From contig NC_092110.1 of the NCBI RefSeq assembly GCF_045679555.1, forward strand, positions 3,425,390-3,489,389: a stretch of 64,000 nt of DNA, given 5' to 3'. Of this stretch, positions 53,568-64,000 are shown one piece after another. Within the stretch, counting starts at the first letter, position 1; the number at the start of each line of letters is the position of its first letter. The notes below the pieces were generated by a model. The model was not told where the DNA came from, did not search any database, and saw only the letters and a list, made by a program, of their open reading frames with translations. The DNA comes from Salvelinus alpinus. Lineage: Eukaryota; Chordata; Actinopteri; Salmoniformes; Salmonidae. Position numbers and translations under genes: made by a program.

Positions 53568-56500
53568 TCAGAACTTGTTTTGTTTTAGTTTGTCGATGTG
53601 ATTGCAGAGCTTCAGGGCTGGCCCCAGCTTCAGTCCTAGGTACTTCATCATCATCTCACTCTTTAGAAGTAACAACGCGTTGCCGTCTATCTCCTGTGGG
53701 AAAGAAAGTCAGGTTATATCTCCACAAGTAAACTAATCATACACGTGTATCAGTGTTGTTCACTGAAATGACTGAATTGAAATGGACCCAAATCCTGGTT
53801 AGTATTTCACAAAACATCACATCCAGATATAATCCGATCACCGTTGCAGATCCATCCACTGGACACAGATGTCAGTTCAACATTAGTTTTGATTTACATT
53901 TGGTTAAGTTGTCAACTAACGTGAATTCAACGTGAAATCAACCAAAAAAAGTCACCATGTCATTGGATTTAGGTTGCAAGTTGGTAGCATTAAAAAAAAA
54001 AAAAATCCCTTACGTTGATGACTTTTTGCTAATCCAAACAGTTTTCCACGTTGATTTAATGTTAGCACATTTTTTGCAGTTGTTGAAATGACGTGGAAAC
54101 AATGTTTATTCAACCAGGTTTTGCCCAGTGGGCAGGCCTCAATCTCAATGAGATTTTCTGTGATTCCTCACACCCTGTCTCCTCGCCTCCTTCTCAACTA
54201 TATTGGAGGAGAAGGTCCAAGGTTCCTCTGTTCCTCCCCCCTGACCTTCTCATCCAAGGCGTTTTGAGAAGGTGAGGAGTGAGGATGCAAGGTATCAAAA
54301 TATTAATTCATTAAGAGTGAGCCCAGGGGTAGCCTACATGCTTCCTGAATATGTCCACATGAGGGCCCAGGGAATGGGGGTCAGCGTCTCTGATGAACCA
54401 CACCACGTCCTCTACACTCCAGGTGGAAGGGTCCTTACTGGGGGGCACCTTGGACTCCTGGGAGTCCTGAGATGGATTGTACGCTGGATGAGAAAAGAGA
54501 AAGACAGGTACAGAATAAAGATTTCACTACTGGTCTATTTTACCTGGTTACGGCATTGTGATTATAGCAAGAAACAAACTTTCCCAAAATCACCAGGTTT
54601 TCCAGAAAACCCAGTTGGAAGATCGCCGGAATCAGAAGGGAATAAGCAGGAAAACCTGGTAATTTTGGGAAAATTAACAGAATTTTGCAACTCTAGTCTC
54701 CACTCTCCAGTTTCTTACCTATCCTGTTACCTTCCAGGAAAGTATTTGGACTAGACGTCTGTCTACACATGCCCATGGGGGAGGAGCTGTTGGGGAATTG
54801 CTGCGAGGAGCGAAACCCATAGGACGGTTTGGATGAGTAGGAGGAGCTTATGGCACTAAAGGCGGAGTCACCTGGGTCCATTGAGTAGCGTTTGTCTGAC
54901 GGGTCCAGAAGGTACTCCTCTGGCATGGAGGTTTCAGCTGTGAAATGAATGGAAAGAGATGACATAAGTAAAAAAATATTTGCAACTCTTTGAATCACTT
55001 TTGGATAGAAGCTGAAGTCTTTGAAATATGTATTTGAAATGCCGTTCTGTGCTTTAATTGTCCAATCCGAAGCAACAAACGCACATGTTTGGGGAATTGA
55101 GCCTAGGATATTTCTGGGGGACATGGGAGTGTTCTAGGTAGTCTTCTGGCATGGAGGTCTCAGCTGTTTGGGTAGGAATACAGGGATTTTGATAATGGAT
55201 TACTAGGGATTACACAAGTAAAACACCAAATGATGTGTATTTCACAAATTGTCATTCTGTGCTTCCATGTGCAATCTGAAGCAATATAGTACAATATTTG
55301 GGGTACTGAGCCCACAATATTTCAGAGGGACATTTTCTCAGAGGCTCTTGTTAAGTTACAGGACTGTGTTTTCTAAGAAGTAATGTACAATGCATCAGAT
55401 CTGCACTCCTGCCTACATAATTGCCCCTTGTAGGATAAATAAAGTACTTTGAATGTAATTGAATAAAGGACAGTACATTACCCTCTGATTGGTAGGAGGC
55501 ATTATGCTGGGTGATTGGTTGGTCGCTGAAGAGGTTTTCACAGTGCAAGCTGCGACAGAGCTTCTTGAGGAAGCGTAGCACGTAGCCGACACTGTTGACC
55601 ACAGGCAGACTCAGAAGGTGCTGCTTCCCATCGAAGGTGGCTGGAAATCAAAGGGAACACTTGATTAACCTAGAAACTTTGTTGACTTCCTATTGTAGTA
55701 AAGCTTGTTGCAGTTAACCTTGCCCTAGGCGACACAACTCTACAGCCATGTCTCCAAGCAACAATCTCAAAGCAACAAATGTCACCCTATTCTAGAGCCT
55801 TTATGGGCCCTGGTCAAAAGTATTGCTCTCTACACTGAGTGTACAAAACATGAAGGACTCCTGCTCGTTCCGTGACATAGACTGACCAGGTGAATCCTAG
55901 TGAAAGCATTGCTCCCTTATTGATGTCACTTGTTAAATCCACTTCAATCAGCGTAGACGAAGGGAATGAGACAGGTTAAAGAAGTATTTTTAAGCCTTGA
56001 GACAATTGAGACATGGATTGTTTATGTGTGCCATTCAGAGGGCGAATGGACATGAGAAAGGAAGGATACCTCATGGTTATTAGATTATCAAATGAGTGTA
56101 TGCCAATATCTGTTATTTCCCTATGGGCAATTTCTACTAATGAAATAAATGAATATAAAACAGAAATCTCAGTTACACTACATACAATCTGTGGGTTTAT
56201 GTTATACCTGATATTTTCTCTCCTCCGTAGCCCTGTGTGAGGAGAGTGAACACAGCTTTCTGCTGGAAGGCACTGTCGATGCACCCCTGGACAGCCTGCT
56301 GCAGCACCACAGAAGGCCTGTCAGGCCCAAAATGATCTGGGAGCTGCTGCAGCTTCTTCCTATCCAGGTTAGGACCCATGTTGGCCTGCTTGTTGATGTA
56401 GATACACACTGCAGGGAACACAACGAGAGAGAGAGACCCATGTTGCCCTGCTTGTTTATGTAGATAAACACGGCAGGGAACACAATAGGAGGGACCGAAA

Positions 56501-59020
56501 GGCGTGGCCTACCTGTGAGCACCTGGGGCGTGGCAGAGTGAGGGATGGTCGCAGCATCCTGGGGGATGGAGCTCATGTCTGGTTCTGGGGTGCTGCTGGG
56601 AGGAGAGATGGCCAGGGGAGTCATCACCATCCTGGGCTTCAGCTGCAGGGAGACACAAGGGTAGGATCTCAGTATCTACAGGGTTATTTGTACACAGTTT
56701 AAATGGATCACTTGTAAATAATGTCATTTTATTCCAGTTTTAGGTAGCAAGTCTAAAATTATCCTGTATGGCTCAGTTGGTAGAGCATGTTGCTTCCACA
56801 GCAGGGTTGTGGGTTTGATTCCAGGGGCCTCCCATACATAAAATGTATGCACACATTACTAAGTAGCTTTGTATAAAAGGTCTTCTAAATGGAATATATT
56901 ATTATTATTATTAGTAGTACTATTATTATTAAAATATTATGGTTCGCAATTTGCATTAGTAAACACTCAACAGCAATCTCCACATGAATATACAGTCCCA
57001 GTCAAAAGTTTGGACACATCTACTCAGTCAAGGGTTTTTCTTTATTTTTACTATTTTCTACATTGTAGAATAATAGTGAAGACATCAAAACTATGAAGTA
57101 ACACATAAGGAATCACAAAAAAGTTTTAAACAAATCAAAATGTATTTTATATTTGAGATTCTTCAAATTAGCCACCCTTTGCCTTGATGACAGCTTTGCA
57201 CACTCTTGGCATTCTATCAACCAGCTTCATGAGGTAGTCACCTGAAATGAATTTCAATTAACAGGTGGGCCTTGTTAAAAGTTAATTTGTGGAATTTGTT
57301 TCCTGCTTAATGTGTTTGAGCCAATCAGTTGTGTTGTGACAAAGTAGGGGGGGTATACAGAAGATAGCCCTATTTGGTAAAAGACCAAGTCCATATTATG
57401 GCAAGAACAGCTCAAATAAGCAAAGAGAAATGACAGCCCATCATTACTTTAAGACATGAAGGTCAGTCAATACGGAAATGTCAAGAACTTTGAAAGTTTC
57501 TTCAAGTGCAGTTGCAAAAACCATCAAATGCTATGATGAAACTGGCTCTCATGAGGACTCTCATGAATCCATATGTGTTATTTCATAGTTTTGATGTCTT
57601 CATTATTATTCCACAATGTAGAACAAATAAAAAATAAAAAATGGAATGAGTAGGTGTGTTCAAACATTTGACTGGTATTGTATTTGTACGGCAATTTGTA
57701 CACAAAACAAAAATGTAAACGCAACATGTAAAGTGTTGGTTCCATGTTTCATGAGCTGAAATAAAATATCCAACAAAAAGCTTATTTTTCTCAAATTTAG
57801 TGCCCAAATTTGTTTACATCCCTGTTAGTAAGCATTTCTCCTTTGCCAAGATAATCTATCCACCAGACAGGTGTGGCATACCAAGAAGCTGATTAAACAG
57901 CATGCTCATTACACAGGTGTACCTTGTGCTGGGGACAATAAAAGGCCACTCTAAAATGTGCTGTTTCGTCACACAACACAATGCCACAGATATCTCTAGT
58001 TGAGGGAGTGTGCAATTGGCATGCTAACTGTAGAAATGTCCACCAGAGCTGTTGCCAGAGGAATTTAATGGTAATTTCTCTATCATAAGCCGCCTCCAAC
58101 ATCATTTTAGAGAATTTGGCACTATGTTGAACCAGCCTCACAACCGCAGACCATGGGTATGGCGTCGTGTGGGTGAGCAGTTTGCTGATGTCAGCGTTGT
58201 GAACAGAGTGCCCCATGGTGGCGGTGGGGTTATGGTATGGGCAGGCATAAGCTACAGACAACAAACACAATTGCATTTTATCGATGGCAATTTGAATGCA
58301 CAAAAATACATTGACGAGTTCCTGAGGCCAATAGTGAGGCCCATTTAAAAAAAAGGTTTCTGTGACCAACAGATGCATATTTCTATTCCCAGTCAAGTGA
58401 AATCCATAGATTAGGGCCCAATTTATTTATTTCAATTGACTGATTTCCTCATATGAACTGTAACATCTTTGAAATTGTTGCATGTTGCGTTTATTTTTTT
58501 GTTCAGTGTAAATAAAATAACTTTTTACGAAATAATTCATAATATTCCCTATTCTTATTGCGACACTCACCAATCATTTTAACAATGCAGACATTTTGCT
58601 AGGCATATGCAGTGGCCAATCAGAATACTAATACTAATATGTAAACAAATTTGTCTGGGGGGTCTGTCTTGCTACATCATCATATGCATTTTTAAACATC
58701 CTGCATCCCCACTGCCACCCCCCTTCCCCTCTTTCCCCCCATCCCATCCCATCCCCTCCTCTTCTTCTCCCCTCCCATCCCATCCCATCCCTGACACTGA
58801 CCTTGAAGCCAGGCTTTCTCCCCCTCTTCTTGGGAACTTTGAGAGGAGGAAGGGAGTCAGGGTAGTGGGTTGGAAAATCCATCTTGCGATGAAGTGGGGG
58901 TCTCCCTCTCTTCCTGCCGGGAATCTTTCCTGGCTGGCTGGGGAGGAAGGAAGGAGACACTGCAGGCGACTGCATTTCACTGTTGTTATCTGCTTTCTGT
59001 GCTGCTGCAAGTACACTCAT
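53568..59020 (-). CDS. scml4: Sex comb on midleg-like protein 4
   Basis: SCML4 is a nuclear Polycomb-related protein thought to take part in transcriptional repression. Seven coding exons, 59020-58802, 56642-56513, 56408-56208, 55640-55482, 54937-54719, 54483-54338 and 53693-53568, keep one frame and give 399 residues; human SCML4 has 414. The N-terminal part has two AT-hook-like basic motifs, [13 protein letters not shown] and [10 protein letters not shown]. About residues 117-235 form the SLED domain ([60 protein letters not shown]). A serine-rich linker follows. Residues about 328-397 form the SAM domain ([57 protein letters not shown]). MBT repeats are absent, which fits SCML4 and excludes SCMH1 and SCML2. 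The start exon has an acceptor 5 bases before the ATG, so 5' UTR exons lie upstream. Two introns contain partial duplicates of the adjoining exon. Confidence 0.95.
55136..55345 (-). repeat. Partial tandem duplicate of scml4 exon 5 start and its upstream intron
   Basis: The segment repeats 54900-55115 with divergence: 'gcatggaggtctcagctg' against 'gcatggaggtttcagctg', 'ttctgtgcttccatgtg' against 'ttctgtgctttaattg', and 'tttggggtactgagcc' against 'tttggggaattgagcc'. It carries its own splice acceptor ('cctacccaaacag' at 55167-55155, minus strand). Confidence 0.75.
55832..56080. mobile_element. Tc1-type fragment in scml4 intron
   Basis: 'cactgagtgtacaaaacatg' then 'tgacatagactgaccaggtg' is the same family as at 13.3, 24.4 and 28.9 kb, here truncated. 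Confidence 0.75.
56372..56485 (-). repeat. Tandem duplicate of the scml4 exon 3 acceptor region
   Basis: About 49 bases, 'cctgcttgttgatgtagata' and flanks (56372-56420), recur at 56437-56485 as 'cctgcttgtttatgtagata'. In the upstream copy the acceptor AG has become CG, so it should not be used. Confidence 0.8.
56766..56900 (+). repeat. tRNA-derived SINE in scml4 intron
   Basis: A-box 'ggctcagttggtagagcatg' and B-box 'gggtttgattcc' are followed by an L2-like tail 'agctttgtataaaaggtctt' and a (TTA)n run at 56896-56930. This is the usual head and tail of a fish tRNA SINE. Confidence 0.85.
56993..57672. mobile_element. Internally deleted Tc1-like element in scml4 intron
   Basis: 'cagtcccagtcaaaagtttg' at 56995 and 'caaacatttgactggtattg' near 57661 are inverted ends. 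The interior holds both subterminal regions but no transposase catalytic part. Confidence 0.82.
57690..58511 (+). mobile_element. Internally deleted Tc1-like element in scml4 intron
   Basis: The ends contain 'aaatgtaaacgcaacatgta' and, inverted, 'tgcatgttgcgtttattttt' followed by 'ttgttcagtgta'. The plus strand at 58130-58340 keeps a transposase scrap, [20 protein letters not shown] then [12 protein letters not shown]. Most of the enzyme is deleted. Confidence 0.82.
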
Positions 59021-59029
59021 TGGGGCTGC

Positions 59030-60205
59030 AGGGAGACATACAGGAAGGAGGGAAACACAAAGGGAGATATAATAATAATTTAAGACCGCATGGCTTGTAA
59101 TCTAAACCACTGTTAGTGCACACGTCATACATCAACATTGTTCTTTCATAGAATCAATCATCTCTTCACATATAACAAACATACACATGCTACATAAGAA
59201 TCTATTGAAATTGTGCCTCCATATTCCAGCTACTGAGGCTGATGTGGGAAAAGATGCTGTCACATCACATTAACCACAACAACAGTAAACAGAGGAGCCT
59301 GCAAGACATTCTGCTGCAGGGCACTAATGCAGCCAGCTACAGAAAATTGAGTTGAACACTAAAAAACAGACAACACAAAAGGCAACCACGCATAAAAGCA
59401 AGCTCCTCCTGATGGAACAGATCTACCATCCAGTCCATCCTATCCTCATTGTGAGCCCCAACATTCTGGCTGCTTGTCTACCAGCGCTTCCGTTACCTGA
59501 TCTCCTCTGATCTAGAACGCTTGAGAAGCAAGCTCTTCCCTTCTTCGATCCCTGTTAGAGTCCAGATTAGCAGGAGAAGGTTCTAAGCACAGCACACTCC
59601 CTCAGCAGGCTGTGAAAGCCATTTTGCCTCTAGCTGCTGTACTGTACGTGTTTCTCCCTGCTCCTTTCGTCTCTGCTGCTGCTACCGCTGCACGGCACAC
59701 AGGCTGGCTGGCTGGCTGCAGACATCTCATTACACTAATGCATTCAGCAGTGGCAGAGGGAGGGAGGGAGGGGGGGGGGGGGATTGATTTCACTGCACAG
59801 CTATGAACTACCATTACGATGACAGTGCTCACCCTAATCTTAAAAAAGCAGCAGCCTCAAGTGCCATCCTACTGACGGAAAAAATAATAATACATACATG
59901 TCTCATATATACACAGCACAGAAGGCTATGCACACAGGCACTGCTAAATTATTATAGTGGTCAGAATATAGCAGTAGCATGCAGCATGCTTTCTCCTTCC
60001 TTCATGCAGACAAAGACAATGAAAAATAGGAAGAGAAGACATAGCCAATATGCACACACCATCAGAAAGAATGAGGATTGGAGAGTATATCCCTTTTCAG
60101 TTGATCTCCTACTGAATCCCCCTCTGTCCTGTCTGTGTCTTTGAGTGTATTTGCCTGCTTCTAAATCTCTTGAACCGCAACGCAGAGTGGAATCTCCACT
60201 GTAAT

Positions 60206-60243
<38 letters not shown>

Positions 60244-60440
60244 TGTGTATCTGCCAGAAACGTTCTACTGTTGTCATGGCAACAAGCCTGTAACACCATG
60301 GTGGCTGTAACTCCCATGTTTTGCCGCTTGAGTCAGGCTCCCTCAAAATTGGGAGGATGAATAATGAGTACAGAAGACATCCTCAAACCAACCACTAACT
60401 ACAATAGGAAATTAATTAGAAAGTATTGAGTGTGTGCATA
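59030..60440. other. Upstream of scml4 coding exons: no gene called
   Basis: It holds a poly-G run (59771-59782), tandem GGCT and AGGG short repeats around 59700-59770, and a (GT)18 run at 60207-60242. The GC-richer part near 59550-59720 could contain a 5' UTR exon or promoter of scml4, but I see no decisive signal. Confidence 0.4.
60207..60242. repeat. (GT)18 microsatellite
   Basis: Uninterrupted dinucleotide run of 36 bases. Confidence 0.95.
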
Positions 60441-60445
60441 TACTA

Positions 60446-60645
60446 CCGGTCCAAAGTTGGGACACACCTACTCAGGGTTTTCATCATTTTTACTATTTTC
60501 TACATTGTAGAACAATGGTGAAGACATCACAACTATGAAATAACACATATGGAATCATGTAGTAACCAAAAAAAGTCAAAATATATTTTATATTTGAGAT
60601 TCTTCAAATAGCTGGTGACAGCTTTGCACACTCTTGGCATGTGGT
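60446..60645. mobile_element. Tc1-like end fragment
   Basis: 'ccggtccaaagttgggacac' and 'gaagacatcacaactatgaa' match the family at 57.0 kb. It is truncated after 'gacagctttgcacactcttg'. Confidence 0.7.
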
Positions 60646-61289
60646 AATATTTTCCTATCTTGAGAGTAAAAAAAAAAATGCTATAGTAAAGTGCCTCTCC
60701 AGCTGAATGAAAAAATAAGATTTATATCATCTTATTTTATATCGATTTAATCAAAAACTATACATCGTACTCCACAATATGTCAAAGTGTAGTTCAAAGT
60801 GTAGGTTTAGGTCTTGTGATATTATACAGCTCTACAATGGATGGTTAGTGGTGTTATGTTTGTTTGTAACCAAGTGGGATATTACCACATCTGGGAAAAA
60901 TCAATTTGGATGGTCCTCCAACTGATAATTACTAGTTAAATCAGCCATGAATCCCCTTGTGACACAGGGAATGGAAGCTTGTGGTGTGCAACAAGGAGGG
61001 GAAATTGAATGCAAGATTCACAAAAACAAATGAAATTGTTAAAATAATTTTAGCCTGTCTATCTATGGGTAGGTAAAAGGGTTGATGTGTTACGCTCATT
61101 CTCACCACAAAACACCAGAAAATGGCCAAAGTAGAACCAGCTCACCTACTTTTACACTATGATTTGACTATTAGATGTTCAATGTTTCTTTTGAAATTTA
61201 CCATATTAAAACAAGAGTTCAGTTCAAGTAAATGAATCACTAGTCACATAAAATAAATAATAACCTTCATAAATAACCTTTCACTTCAG

Positions 61290-64000
<2,711 letters not shown>

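Noticed and set aside
54272-54754. Plus-strand 160-codon open frame
   Set aside because: It is antisense to scml4 exons 5 and 6, which have strong coding and splice evidence on the minus strand.
53568-59020. Identity as scmh1 or scml2
   Set aside because: Those proteins have two MBT repeats before the SLED-type region. Here the N terminus is short with AT-hook-like motifs and the total length of 399 fits SCML4.

Overview
The window looks like nuclear DNA of a salmonid fish (salmon, trout or char). Genes are split into exons with GT-AG introns. Between and inside them lie repeat families typical of salmonids: Tc1-like transposons at several stages of decay, HpaI-type tRNA SINEs, an L2-type LINE whose tail ends in the salmonid 'gtcgctctggataagagcg' motif, short LTRs and many small palindromic elements. 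I see nothing prokaryotic, no CRISPR array and no operon.

Layout. 1-4.4 kb: 3' half of slc5a6 (sodium-dependent multivitamin transporter), plus strand, ending in a PDZ-type tail and a poly(A) signal. 5.8-10.9 kb: Tc1 element, SINEs and a decayed LINE. 11.2-28.0 kb, minus strand: a broken multi-exon axonemal dynein heavy chain gene with frameshifts in several exons. Its introns hold two LINEs (one with an intact 979-codon ORF), a solo LTR and Tc1 elements. 30.9-39.0 kb, plus strand: an smc6 pseudogene. It keeps recognisable exons from the Walker A region to the C terminus but has damaged ATPase residues, a frameshift, missing coiled-coil exons, and a hinge exon with an in-frame stop that was triplicated together with a 28-bp minisatellite. 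39.8-42.1 kb: a gag-bearing LTR element next to a Tc1 fragment. 44.1-48.6 kb, minus strand: complete coding sequence of vsnl1 (visinin-like 1), 191 residues, tail-to-tail with the smc6 pseudogene as in the human VSNL1-SMC6 neighbourhood. 49-53.4 kb: no gene seen. 53.6-59.0 kb, minus strand: scml4 (Polycomb-type SLED plus SAM protein), seven coding exons, 399 residues. 60.4-64 kb: Tc1 fragment and a decayed LINE running off the window.

The genes do not form one pathway. The window holds three apparently working host genes (slc5a6 partial, vsnl1, scml4) and two genes that have died in place. That pattern fits loss of duplicate copies after the salmonid genome duplication, but I infer this and cannot prove it here. 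I found no convincing undescribed system. The most unusual items are the triplicated nonsense exon in smc6, the duplicated splice-acceptor segments in scml4 (one could act as an alternative last exon), and the long inverted repeat flanking vsnl1 exons 2-3.
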